Assembly: GCF_003148845.1 (NCBI RefSeq)
Contig: NZ_QGHA01000005.1
Location: 242,795 to 306,794, forward strand
DNA: 64,000 nt
Reading direction: 5' to 3'
Origin: Mucilaginibacter oryzae
GTDB lineage: Bacteria > Bacteroidota > Bacteroidia > Sphingobacteriales > Sphingobacteriaceae
In this document: positions 50,654 through 59,265 of the stretch, one piece after another
Position numbering within the stretch: position 1 is the first letter of the stretch
Layout of the letters: every line of letters starts with the position of its first letter
Notes under the pieces: generated by a model
What the model was told of the DNA's origin: nothing
Databases searched by the model: none
What the model saw: only the letters and a program-made list of their open reading frames with translations
Program-made: the position numbers and the translations under genes

Positions 50654-51643
50654 ATGATACTTGTTGTTTCCGAAAAAAACGATCAGTCAACATACGAAGT
50701 GATGCAATGGCTGAAACGGTATAATGTTCCACATTTCAGGATAAACGGTGAAGATGTTCTGAATATTAAGATGCTCGATCTGAATAAGGAGGTCATTCTC
50801 GATGTACAGGGAAATGAAATTCCCCTTAGCAAGGTTAGCGTACTTTGGTACAGACGGGGAAGCTTTAATTTCAGAAAGTCCGTAGCAGAGAATTACGAAG
50901 GAATAATAGATACAGAGTCTAAAGTGCTTAACAATTACTTATTTAAGTATCTCGATACCAAAAAACACTGCCTTAACAACTTTCTATATGCCTTTGTGAA
51001 TAAACTATATGTCCTGGAACTGGCACAGGATGCCGGGTTGAATATTCCGCGAACATTTGTAACCGGAAATAAGGGATACGCATTAGACTACCTGAAAAAT
51101 GAAAGGGAAGTCATTACTAAAATCATGGGGTCGCAATTCCTTATCCGAAATACGGGTACAATTAAAATGGCCTATACGGAGCAGGTTAGTGATCAGGATA
51201 TCAATGGGTTCGCTGATTCCTTCTTTCCGAGCTTATTGCAAAAAAGGATTTCAAAACGTTATGAAATAAGAGCGTTTTATTTTGATGGCCGCTTTTATTC
51301 GATGGCAATTTTATCTCAGGGCAACAAAAAAACGGAAACAGATTATCGAAAATACGATCATGAACTTCCTAATCGGGCTATTCCTTACCAACTGCCGGGG
51401 GAAGTTGAGGATCGTTTAAAAGTAGTATTCACCAAGTTAAACTTAAACTCGGGGTCAGCTGACCTGATTTTAGATAACAATCATCACTACATTTTCTTGG
51501 AGATCAATCCTATCGGTCAATTTGGAATGGTATCTAAACCATGCAATTATCATTTGGAAAAAAAACTTGCTAATCATCTTATTAATCATGGAGCAGAATA
51601 TGATGTTACTCTCAACGAAGGTCATAGATGTAAGGGTAAGTGA
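50654..51643 (+). CDS. ATP-grasp peptide ligase (grasp-with-spasm maturase)
   Basis: 329 residues. Same domain order as microviridin-type ligases (MdnC/MdnB): N-terminal preATP-grasp (ILVVSEKNDQSTYEVMQWLK), ATP-grasp with LQKRISKRYEIRAFYFDGRF and metal-binding SADLILDNNHHYIFLEINPI (Glu, Asn). It would activate Asp/Glu side chains of the precursor for ester or amide bonds with Ser/Thr or Lys. It is the second gene of the cluster, 59 bp after the precursor. Confidence 0.9.
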   Translation: MILVVSEKNDQSTYEVMQWLKRYNVPHFRINGEDVLNIKMLDLNKEVILDVQGNEIPLSKVSVLWYRRGSFNFRKSVAENYEGIIDTESKVLNNYLFKYLDTKKHCLNNFLYAFVNKLYVLELAQDAGLNIPRTFVTGNKGYALDYLKNEREVITKIMGSQFLIRNTGTIKMAYTEQVSDQDINGFADSFFPSLLQKRISKRYEIRAFYFDGRFYSMAILSQGNKKTETDYRKYDHELPNRAIPYQLPGEVEDRLKVVFTKLNLNSGSADLILDNNHHYIFLEINPIGQFGMVSKPCNYHLEKKLANHLINHGAEYDVTLNEGHRCKGK

Positions 51644-51758
51644 CAAGCCAGTACTGGTTAAAAAAGTCCCTCTAATGAATTATCGAGGAGAACTCCTTGC
51701 CAAGCCATTTTATAAACCTATTTCTAAAATTTTAAAAGGCAAGACAAATGAGGTATAA
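51600..51758 (+). CDS. Small open frame overlapping the maturase genes (uncertain)
   Basis: About 52 residues (MMLLSTKVIDVRVSDKPVLV ... PFYKPISKILKGKTNEV), starting inside the 3' end of the ATP-grasp gene and overlapping the start of the SPASM gene by 11 bp. The overlap on both sides and its position filling the 104-bp gap suggest a real coupled gene. Basic composition, no motif recognised. It may also be chance. Confidence 0.4.
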   Translation: MMLLSTKVIDVRVSDKPVLVKKVPLMNYRGELLAKPFYKPISKILKGKTNEV

Positions 51759-52782
51759 ACCGGATGATTATATGGTTATGGTCGCTAACTGCATCCCTGT
51801 GAAAGGCTATAGCAGATCGATCATTTATGATCTGTATAGAGAAACCTTCGACTTTATACCTAACGACCTGTTTGATCTGATAAGTAAATATAACAAACAG
51901 GAATTAGCCCAGGTATTTGGCGACACGCCCAGCGAGTTCCATCATGTTTTGGATGAATATATTCATTTCTTACTCGAAAAAGAATATATTTTATTGACTG
52001 ACAGACCTAATGAACTGGCATGCTTTCCGGATTTGAACCTGGAATGGGATATGCCGGCCACCATAACTAATGCGATTATTGACATCGGGTCGGCACGGTT
52101 CGATATTGCAGATTATACCGGTATTTTAAGAGATCTCAATGATCTTGGATGTACTCATTTACAATTCCGTTTTTTCCCCGGATACGATCATCGTATGGCT
52201 CTCGAGTTGCTCGGGGCTTTAAATGATCTCGATATGTTAGTTGAAGTGCTTATTCCATATGATCCTTCACAGCCCCCCGGTTATTACGTCAATCTTTACC
52301 GGCAATTTCAGAAGATTCAAAGCATTACAGTCTTTGATTTTCATGGAAATTTGGATTTTTTCGATTCTGAAGATTACCGTCCATTCGCGCAGTATGTCCG
52401 TTTTACGGCAGAGGTAATCAGTGATCAATCGCATTGCGGTATTATTTCGCCTGCGTACTTTTCAGTAAACATCCCCATGTTTACTGAAAGTCTGCAGTTC
52501 AATTCCTGCCTGAACAGGAAGGTAGCGGTAGACCAATTCGGGAATATCAGAAACTGCCCGTCGCTGACAAAAAGTTACGGTCTGATTAATGACAGTGACC
52601 TAAAGCAGGTCGTCCATTCAGAAGCGTTCAGAGAATGCTGGACACTTAATAAAGACAAAATTAGCATTTGCCGCGTCTGCGAATTCCGGTACATGTGCAC
52701 TGATTGCAGAGCATTCGTTCCGAACGCAACCGATAAACCTTTAAGATGCAGTTATAATCCGATAACCTGTGAATGGAATTAA
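51748..52782 (+). CDS. SPASM-domain peptide maturase (grasp-with-spasm)
   Basis: 344 residues. There is no CxxxCxxC radical-SAM motif in the N-terminal two thirds, which fits the grasp-with-spasm family. The C-terminal SPASM-like cluster region is complete in Cys: FNSCLNRKVAVD, IRNCPSLTKS, ICRVCEFRYMCTDCRAF, LRCSYNPITCEW. The family is thought to work with the ATP-grasp protein on the precursor; the reaction is not known. It is 9 bp before the transporter gene. Confidence 0.85.
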   Translation: MRYKPDDYMVMVANCIPVKGYSRSIIYDLYRETFDFIPNDLFDLISKYNKQELAQVFGDTPSEFHHVLDEYIHFLLEKEYILLTDRPNELACFPDLNLEWDMPATITNAIIDIGSARFDIADYTGILRDLNDLGCTHLQFRFFPGYDHRMALELLGALNDLDMLVEVLIPYDPSQPPGYYVNLYRQFQKIQSITVFDFHGNLDFFDSEDYRPFAQYVRFTAEVISDQSHCGIISPAYFSVNIPMFTESLQFNSCLNRKVAVDQFGNIRNCPSLTKSYGLINDSDLKQVVHSEAFRECWTLNKDKISICRVCEFRYMCTDCRAFVPNATDKPLRCSYNPITCEWN

Positions 52783-52791
52783 TAAACCTGT

Positions 52792-54975
52792 ATGGCGGAA
52801 AGATTCGACTTTTACAAGCAGTATGATCAAATGGACTGCGGGCCGACCTGCTTAAGGATGATCGCTAAGCATTATGGCCGGAACATTAAACTACAGGAAT
52901 TGAGGGACCTTTGCCAGATCAATCGGAGTGGCGTTTCGTTATTAGGAGTTAGCGAAGCAGCTGAAAAAATTGGTTTCCGCACGTTGGGCGTAAAGGTAAC
53001 CTTTAAAGATTTAAAAGAGATTGAGTTGCCGACGATCTTGCACTGGAGGCAAAACCATTTTGTTGTCTTGTATAAAATTAAAGGAGATACTTATTGGGTG
53101 GCCGATCCGGCCGCTGGTTTAATTAAACTTACGGGCGCCGATATCAAACAGAATTGGATCAGCGATAAAGAGGCACTTGAAGGAATTGCGCTTTTACTAA
53201 GCCCCTCTCCCCAATTTCATGAACAAGATGAAGGCGAACAATTCACGGTCAGTTGGTCGTCGCTGTTTTTATATCTGATCGGTTATCGCAAATTGATTTT
53301 TCAATTACTATCGGGGTTGGCGTTGGGTAGTTTGCTACAGCTTATTGTTCCTTTTCTTACGCAATCCATTGTTGATATTGGTATTAATACACGGAATTTG
53401 AATTTCGTTCAGATCGTGCTGCTCGCCCAGATATTTCTGATCATCGGCCGGGTATCTGTTGAATTTATCAGGTCATGGATCCTGCTGCATATCAGCACGC
53501 GTGTGAATATTTCTATATTAACGGACTTTTTGATTAAGTTGATGAAGCTTCCGATAAGCTTTTTCGATACCAAGATGACCGGGGATATCATGCAGCGCAT
53601 GAACGATCAAAAGAAAATTGAAAGTTTTCTGACCGGCTCGGCACTTACTACCCTCTTTTCCCTTGTCAATCTATTGTTGTTTTCTTTTATATTGATTTAT
53701 TATAAAACTTCCATTTTTTCAGTTTTTGCAATAGCAAGCGGGCTGTATATAGTCTGGATCACGGCATTTCTCGGCAGACGCCGTTTACTTAATTACAAGT
53801 CATTTGAAGTCGCGTCAAAAAACCAAAGCAACGTTGTGCAATTGGTTAACGGAATGCAGGAAATAAAGCTTAATAATTGTGAACAGACAAAGCGCTGGGA
53901 ATGGGAGCACCTCCAGGCAAGATTGTTCAAATTTAATGTCAAAAGCCTTGCATTAAGTCAGTATCAGCAAGGAGGGGCGACCTTGATCAACGAAAGCAAG
54001 AACTTATTAATAACATTTTTAACTGCCAAAGCCGTAATTGACGGCTCGTTATCATTAGGTGCTATGGTCGCCATTCAATATATTGTCGGCCAATTGAACA
54101 GCCCCGTAGACCAATTGTTGGGTTTTATACAGGGTTTCCAGGACGCGCGAATCAGTTTGGAGCGATTAAATGAAATTCATCAATTATCAGATGAAGAACC
54201 AATTGACCGTACTTTTAATAACGCACTACCTGACAACAAAGATATTTCAATTAATGACCTTACATTTTTCTATCCATCAGCAGGAAATGATCCCGTATTG
54301 AAAAACATAAATCTCTTAATTCCAGAAGGGAAAACCACCGCCATTGTTGGTATGAGCGGGAGCGGAAAAACGACACTATTAAAATTATTGCTCCGTTTTT
54401 ATGAACCTCAAAAAGGCGAAATCCTTGTCGGAAGCCAGCAACTTAATCAAATTGCATATAAAACATGGCGGAGCAGTTGTGGCGTAGTGATGCAGGACGG
54501 ATTTATATTTTCTGATACAATTGAACGAAACATCGCAGTCGGAGATCAATATCCTGACTATACTAAACTGAAACATGCGATAAAGGTCGCCAACATCGGC
54601 GATTTTATTGACACCCTTCCATTGGGCCTCCATACCAAAATTGGTGCTGAAGGAAACGGTATCAGTCAGGGCCAGCGGCAACGCATCCTGATCGCCAGAG
54701 CTGTTTATAAGGATCCTCATTACCTTTTTTTTGATGAGGCAACCAATGCGCTCGATGCCCATAATGAACGGATAATTACCAATAACTTAAGAGAGTTTTT
54801 CGAAAACCGGACCGTTGTAATTGTTGCTCATCGTCTAAGTACCGTTAGGGATGCCGACAATATCATCTTCATGGATAAGGGGCGGATCTTAGAGCAGGGC
54901 ACGCATGACGAATTGACTTTAATGAAAGGACATTATTTTAATCTTGTCAAAAATCAACTTGAGTTAGGGGTCTGA
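52792..54975 (+). CDS. C39-peptidase ABC exporter (PCAT)
   Basis: 727 residues. N-terminal C39 peptidase: Cys16 in QMDCGPTCLRMIAKHYG, His in RQNHFVVLY, Asp in WVADPAAG. Six membrane helices (about 160-440), then the ATPase: Walker A GMSGSGKTTLLKLLL, signature ISQGQRQRILIARA, Walker B YLFFDEATNALD. It cuts the leader after the GG site and exports the core peptide. It is in the expected place of the cluster and has all catalytic residues. Confidence 0.95.
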   Translation: MAERFDFYKQYDQMDCGPTCLRMIAKHYGRNIKLQELRDLCQINRSGVSLLGVSEAAEKIGFRTLGVKVTFKDLKEIELPTILHWRQNHFVVLYKIKGDTYWVADPAAGLIKLTGADIKQNWISDKEALEGIALLLSPSPQFHEQDEGEQFTVSWSSLFLYLIGYRKLIFQLLSGLALGSLLQLIVPFLTQSIVDIGINTRNLNFVQIVLLAQIFLIIGRVSVEFIRSWILLHISTRVNISILTDFLIKLMKLPISFFDTKMTGDIMQRMNDQKKIESFLTGSALTTLFSLVNLLLFSFILIYYKTSIFSVFAIASGLYIVWITAFLGRRRLLNYKSFEVASKNQSNVVQLVNGMQEIKLNNCEQTKRWEWEHLQARLFKFNVKSLALSQYQQGGATLINESKNLLITFLTAKAVIDGSLSLGAMVAIQYIVGQLNSPVDQLLGFIQGFQDARISLERLNEIHQLSDEEPIDRTFNNALPDNKDISINDLTFFYPSAGNDPVLKNINLLIPEGKTTAIVGMSGSGKTTLLKLLLRFYEPQKGEILVGSQQLNQIAYKTWRSSCGVVMQDGFIFSDTIERNIAVGDQYPDYTKLKHAIKVANIGDFIDTLPLGLHTKIGAEGNGISQGQRQRILIARAVYKDPHYLFFDEATNALDAHNERIITNNLREFFENRTVVIVAHRLSTVRDADNIIFMDKGRILEQGTHDELTLMKGHYFNLVKNQLELGV

Positions 54976-54976
54976 T

Positions 54977-56266
54977 ATGGAATCGATTATAAAAAATCAT
55001 CAGCCGGTTTATAGTGAAGACATCAACGATATCATTTACAAAGTGCCTTCATGGATCGTGCGTTGGGGCACTACTGTATTCTGGTTTTTTGTATTAGGGC
55101 TGCTTATCCTTTCTACAGTTATCCGTTACCCGGACGTTGTCAGAACAAACTTAAAAGTTTCGTCGGAAAACAATGCTAAACCACTTCCGGCAAAGGTCAG
55201 CGGTAAAATCGTGAAACTGTTCGTCAAAGACAATCATCAGGTCTCTAAAGGCCAGGTCATCGCATACTTAGAAAGCATAGCCAATCATGACGAAGTTCTA
55301 AAACTAATGGAAGGATTGAAACGTTCGCGGGAGTGTCTGTTAAGTGGAACTATCGACCCTAATCATCTCATTCCCAATTCAAAAGGCGAAAACTTAGGAG
55401 AATTGGAAAGCGCCTATCAAGTATTTCAGGAAGCTTTGTTAGCTTACAATGCGTCAATTGGCGATGGTATATATTTAAAGAAAAGAGAATTAGTGTATCG
55501 GGATTTAAAAAATCTGGCTAGTCAGCAAACTCAGTTGGCAGCGCAAAAAGCAGTTCAGCAACAAGATCTTAAGATTGCTGAAGATGAATTTACCATGCAT
55601 CAAAAATTGATGGATCAAAAAGTTGAGGCAGCAGCAGAATTCAGGCAGCAGCAGAGTAAATATTTAAATAAGAAGATGCCGTTAATGCAAACAGAAAATT
55701 CTTTAATTAATAATCGGAGCGAGTTAGCGGCGAAACAAAAGGAACTGCTTGAGTTAAATAATCAGTTGGCTGAAGAAAAGTCTAAGTTCTTACAAGCCAT
55801 CAACAGTATGATCAGTCAATGTGAGGACTGGCGCGCTAAATATGTATTAACCGCCACGGAACAGGGTACCCTGATTTTTAACGGGCTTTTGCAGGAAAAT
55901 CAAATTGTAAGTTCAGGACAGACTATGTTTTATATTTATAACCGGGGGAAGGAAACACTGGGAGAAATGTATGTTCCTCAATATAATATGGGAAAAGTCC
56001 GTGTAGGCCAACAAGTATTAATTAAACTAAGGAGTTATCCATTTGAAGAATATGGAGTATTAAAAGGAAGAATTAGGTCTATTACTGACATTCCTTCAAA
56101 AGACAGCCTCTATTCTGCATTTGTAGATATAGACAGGATTGACAAAAGAGGCAATCAGATCACTTTAAAACAAGGGATGCTTGCCGATGCGGAGATTATT
56201 ACGAAAAACGCCACTTTATTTCAAAGGTTTAAATATAACCTGATCAGAGGTATGAATAAATACTGA
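54977..56266 (+). CDS. HlyD-family membrane fusion protein
   Basis: 429 residues. One N-terminal membrane helix (TTVFWFFVLGLLILSTVI, about 32-50), a lipoyl-like half (KVSGKIVKLFVKDNHQVSKG), a long coiled coil (about 140-290) and the second half with TEQGTLIFNGLLQENQIVSS. It links the PCAT exporter to an outer-membrane channel (TolC-like, not encoded here). It starts 1 bp after the exporter stop. Last gene of the RiPP operon. Confidence 0.93.
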   Translation: MESIIKNHQPVYSEDINDIIYKVPSWIVRWGTTVFWFFVLGLLILSTVIRYPDVVRTNLKVSSENNAKPLPAKVSGKIVKLFVKDNHQVSKGQVIAYLESIANHDEVLKLMEGLKRSRECLLSGTIDPNHLIPNSKGENLGELESAYQVFQEALLAYNASIGDGIYLKKRELVYRDLKNLASQQTQLAAQKAVQQQDLKIAEDEFTMHQKLMDQKVEAAAEFRQQQSKYLNKKMPLMQTENSLINNRSELAAKQKELLELNNQLAEEKSKFLQAINSMISQCEDWRAKYVLTATEQGTLIFNGLLQENQIVSSGQTMFYIYNRGKETLGEMYVPQYNMGKVRVGQQVLIKLRSYPFEEYGVLKGRIRSITDIPSKDSLYSAFVDIDRIDKRGNQITLKQGMLADAEIITKNATLFQRFKYNLIRGMNKY

Positions 56267-56410
56267 AATAAGGTGCTGAACGGGGAACTAAAAAATCATG
56301 TGAAGTATGGCTATAAACCAAAATTTATTGGATCTTTTAAAGATCATGAATAAACGGTAGCCTTTTGTAAGACTGATTAGTGGCCGTTGGTTTCACGATC
56401 GCTCAAAAAC

Positions 56411-56441
56411 ACAAAAAGTTCACATATTGTGAACTTTTTGT
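56411..56441. terminator. Bidirectional terminator between RiPP operon and HigBA genes
   Basis: Perfect 14-bp stem ACAAAAAGTTCACA / TGTGAACTTTTTGT with loop TAT. The A- and T-rich ends allow termination from both sides, between the convergent HlyD and Xre genes. Confidence 0.85.
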
Positions 56442-56460
56442 AAGGCATTGCGTAACTGGA

Positions 56461-56766
56461 CTACAATTGGACGGATAATCGTAAGTGACCGTTCAAGCCT
56501 TTCTCAACAATGTTTTGAAGCGTAGACAAGCGCACGTCCTTTAGGTTATTCTCGACCTTAGAGATATACGCTTTCGTAGTACCGCATTTTTCTGCAAGTT
56601 GTTCCTGAGTCAACCCTCTGGAAAGTCTGGCCTCTTTCAGCATGGCACCGAGTATAAATGCCTCAGCTTCTTTTTCAAATTGCTCGCGTTCTGGTGTTCC
56701 ACGTACGCCATATTCGCGATCCAAATGTTTGTCAAATGTAGTTACATTCTTATCTTGCGTTTTCAT
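56461..56766 (-). CDS. Xre-family antitoxin (HigA-like)
   Basis: 101 residues. HTH MLKEARLSRGLTQEQLAEKC, GTTKAYISKVENNLKDVRLS at about 41-80, preceded by an N-terminal segment (FDKHLDREYGVRGTPEREQF) that is usual in antitoxins paired with HigB/Gp49-like toxins. It overlaps the toxin gene by 17 bp and would neutralise the toxin and repress its own promoter. Confidence 0.88.
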   Translation of the reverse strand: MKTQDKNVTTFDKHLDREYGVRGTPEREQFEKEAEAFILGAMLKEARLSRGLTQEQLAEKCGTTKAYISKVENNLKDVRLSTLQNIVEKGLNGHLRLSVQL

Positions 56767-57087
56767 ATTGCTTTTTTATTCTTTCAGCTTTTTCAATTTC
56801 AGTCACTGGCGTCTTCATTGTCTTCTTTTGAAAACCGTTCATTAACACAATCAGCCTTCCACTGTCGAAAAAGCAGAATATCCGGAATATATCATTTCCT
56901 GCTTGAATTCTGATTTCGTACAGACCATCCGTTCCGCTAAGGTGTTTAAGATATTTTTCCGGTACCCGGATATGAGTCTGTATTAATAGAAGTATCCAGT
57001 CGATCTTTTTCCTCACAGGTTGCCTCAGACCTTTATAAAAATCCTGAAAGTAATGTTCAAAAAAACTATTTCTCTTACTTTATTCAT
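56750..57087 (-). pseudogene. HigB/Gp49-like (RelE-fold) toxin, N-terminus frameshifted
   Basis: The conserved body is intact: RKKIDWILLLIQTHIRVPEK, YLKHLSGTDGLYEIRIQAGN, DIFRIFCFFDSGRLIVLMNG, FQKKTMKTPVTEIEKAERIK. A natural N-terminus lies in another frame: MNKVREIVF (ATG 57087), then FEHYFQDFYKGLRQPVRKKI if the T7 run near 57060 had eight T. With seven T the frame ends early, so the toxin lacks about 24 residues unless slippage restores it. Family usual length is about 110, which fits the restored frame. Confidence 0.8.
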
Positions 57088-57123
57088 ACAAATTTAATTA
57101 AAGTTGCCCAATTGGGCAACTTG

Positions 57124-57489
57124 TTAGATAATATTTTTATAAGAAAAAAGCTGTTCGATGATCAGGACGCTGATTCGGGCCGCACGTGGTCCTTTTAATA
57201 CACCAGACAGCATGAACAGCCCGCTGTTGGTGAATGCTAAAGGCGGCAGCGGCTTCGTTGCGGACAAGCCCGGCGAAATTTGCTCGGCAATGTCTATCCA
57301 CTCTTCCGGGGTGAGCCAAAACATAAAATCGGGTGGGAAACGTTTCGAGTGTTTGGTCACCGCTTTATGCAGAACAGATACGTTTACTTCATATAATGCG
57401 GCAGCATCGAAATCAAATACTACCGTTTGGTTGCGAACCTTGAATACCTTACCGGTCAATAGTTCTATAAGCTTTGATGGTGTTGACAT
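57124..57489 (-). CDS. ORF6N-domain protein
   Basis: 121 residues: LIELLTGKVFKVRNQTVVFD, FDAAALYEVNVSVLHKAVTK, HSKRFPPDFMFWLTPEEW, TNSGLFMLSGVLKGPRAARI. This is the ORF6N (KilA-N-related) DNA-binding domain found in phages and mobile elements, here without an extra C-terminal domain. Role unknown. It lies between the HigBA pair and the integrase in the same direction. Two GCAACTGTTGC copies lie upstream. Confidence 0.85.
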   Translation of the reverse strand: MSTPSKLIELLTGKVFKVRNQTVVFDFDAAALYEVNVSVLHKAVTKHSKRFPPDFMFWLTPEEWIDIAEQISPGLSATKPLPPLAFTNSGLFMLSGVLKGPRAARISVLIIEQLFSYKNII

Positions 57490-57525
57490 ATTAAGATCTC
57501 TTATAATTTGAATAATCAGGTTTAA

Positions 57526-57554
57526 GCAACTGTTGCAGAAAATGCAACTGTTGC
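57526..57554. repeat. Direct repeat of an 11-bp palindrome upstream of the ORF6N gene
   Basis: GCAACTGTTGC at 57526-57536 and 57544-57554, an 18-bp period. Each copy is a palindrome. A possible autoregulatory operator of the ORF6N protein. The second copy ends 4 bp before the integrase stop. Confidence 0.5.
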
Positions 57555-57558
57555 CTTG

Positions 57559-58809
57559 TTAGTCTTCTTCGTTGCTTGTCTGATTTTTCTCAATGATCTT
57601 TTTGAGTTGCCCCATGTCATCGCTGATCTTTTTTAGTAGCACCCTGGCATAGATCTGGGTGGTAGCGATCTTGGTGTGTCCCATCATCTTACTCACAGTT
57701 TCAATAGGGACGTTATTGGACAGCGTGACCGTGGTTGCGAATGTGTGACGCGCAACACCAAAGGTGAGCACCTTCTTTATCCCATTCATAAAGCCGATCT
57801 CTTTCAGGTAACTGTTCACCTTTTGATTAGACAGATTTGGGAAGAGAGTACCTGCGATCTCGGCGCGGTCTGAGTTTCGGTAACGCTCCAAGATTCGCTG
57901 CGCGACAGGAAGTATCGGAATATTGGTCGGCTCGTTACTTTTCTGGCGAAATAGTTTGATCCACTGCGCTCCATCTTCACCCGCTGTGATATTGCTTTCT
58001 TTCAGATTTATCAAATCCACATAAGATAGCCCGGTATAACAACTGAAAACGAAGAGGTCACGAACGATATTCAGCCGGTCGATGGCAAAATCTTTCCCTT
58101 GAATCGAATCAAGTTCTTTCTGGTTAAGAAAGGCGGTTTCCACTTTTTTGTATCTGAACTTATAGTTTTTGAATGGGTCACGGGATATCCAGGTCAGTTT
58201 CAACGCCAGTGTAGTCATTTTACGCAGGCGGATCAGGTGTTTCATCACGCCATTGTTATTCATCGGTCTTTGATGGTCTTTGGGCTTATGGTTCCGGAGA
58301 TAGGTCTCAAAGTCAATGATGAACTTATAGTCGATATCATTGATCCTGATATCGGTCGTATTGCGCTTTTCTTTCAGGAATTTTTCCAGGTAACGGCGTG
58401 TAACTGCATAATGCTTTAGGGTACTCCAGGTCAGGGCCGCAGAGGCGGTCTCGTAATGGTAGTCCATCAGTTTGCTAAGCGAATAGGTCTGCTCCGTTTC
58501 TTCCCCCAGAAACATGGCCTTGAGCAATTGCGGTGTAACTTCCTTACCGGCGATCTGCAACTGCTGATAATAAGTAGTGATGGTGAATTTGACCTGCTCC
58601 AGGTAGGCGTTGGTCTCTTTGGCTTCGGGAACTTTGACCTTCAAGCCGCCACGTCCCTTGTCCCAGTTGTCGACCTTTACATAATGCTTTAGGGCAAAGA
58701 GCACCTTTTCTTTGTTGATCACGACGGCGGCGTAAACATTGGTCACTCCGTCCTTAGCTTTTTCTTTTTTGATGGTGAAATGCACACCAAATGACTGCGA
58801 TGTTTTCAT
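57559..58809 (-). CDS. Tyrosine recombinase (integrase) of element B, IntDOT-like
   Basis: 416 residues. First about 75 residues nearly identical to the element-A integrase, then increasing divergence. Catalytic residues seen: CYTGLSYVDL (Ser in place of box-I Arg), KSNEPTN, ARHTFATTVT, MGHTKIATTQIYARV. It is the first gene inside the tRNA-Met att site, so it most probably catalysed integration there. Its C-terminus ends NQTSNEED, without the basic tail of the A enzyme. Confidence 0.93.
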   Translation of the reverse strand: MKTSQSFGVHFTIKKEKAKDGVTNVYAAVVINKEKVLFALKHYVKVDNWDKGRGGLKVKVPEAKETNAYLEQVKFTITTYYQQLQIAGKEVTPQLLKAMFLGEETEQTYSLSKLMDYHYETASAALTWSTLKHYAVTRRYLEKFLKEKRNTTDIRINDIDYKFIIDFETYLRNHKPKDHQRPMNNNGVMKHLIRLRKMTTLALKLTWISRDPFKNYKFRYKKVETAFLNQKELDSIQGKDFAIDRLNIVRDLFVFSCYTGLSYVDLINLKESNITAGEDGAQWIKLFRQKSNEPTNIPILPVAQRILERYRNSDRAEIAGTLFPNLSNQKVNSYLKEIGFMNGIKKVLTFGVARHTFATTVTLSNNVPIETVSKMMGHTKIATTQIYARVLLKKISDDMGQLKKIIEKNQTSNEED

Positions 58810-59171
58810 CTTTAAACAGTTTTTAAATGAATAAATGATTAATTACCGCCTGAAACCGTCATTTTTCAGGTCGCTCGCAGGTCGCCGCAGGAAATAAGAA
58901 TTCCAGTACTTTTGAGTCCTTTCGGATCTTTTTAAACTCACTTAAAATACTGTACTACAATCCATTAGAGCGTTTGAGCGACCTAAATGTAAAAACATAT
59001 TTCAGGTCGCCGGATTGGTGTTCCAAAGTGTGCATTCGTAAGGATTGAAAAGGATCGGAATAAAATGAAAAACCCTCTAAATCAGCGATTTAGAGGGTTT
59101 GCAGTTCTTGAAAAACTGCTTTTTGTGCGCCCACCTGGGCTCGAACCAGGGACCAAAAGATTATGAGTCTT
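58586..59171. repeat. 586-bp integrase/att block, copy B
   Basis: Near-identical to 37598-38183. Same arrangement: integrase 5' end, AGGTCGC arm-site repeats (about 58862-59012), terminator hairpin and tRNA 3' part. Here it runs into the 5' half of the tRNA. Confidence 0.9.
59070..59100 (-). terminator. Terminator of tRNA-Met
   Basis: AAACCCTCTAAATC-AGC-GATTTAGAGGGTTT, 14-bp perfect stem, 26 bp downstream of the tRNA 3' end on the minus strand, followed by a T-rich run (minus strand). Confidence 0.85.
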
Positions 59172-59199
59172 CTACTCTAACCGACTGAGCTATAGGCGC
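59126..59199 (-). tRNA. tRNA-Met (anticodon CAT)
   Basis: 74 nt without encoded CCA. Acceptor GCGCCTA / TGGGCGC (one G-T pair), D-arm with GCTCAGTCGGTTAGAGT, anticodon stem GAAGA / TCTTT with loop CTCATAA (CAT), T-arm CCTGGTTCGAGCCCAGG. CAT can be elongator Met, initiator or modified Ile2; elongator Met is the simplest reading. The 3' 46 bp form the integration site of elements A and B. The gene is intact, so element B restored its 3' end. Confidence 0.93.
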
Positions 59200-59265
59200 G
59201 GTTATTTTTGTTTTTGTTTGCGGGTGCAATTTTACATATTTGCGCCCATATCTCAAACTCTTTTT

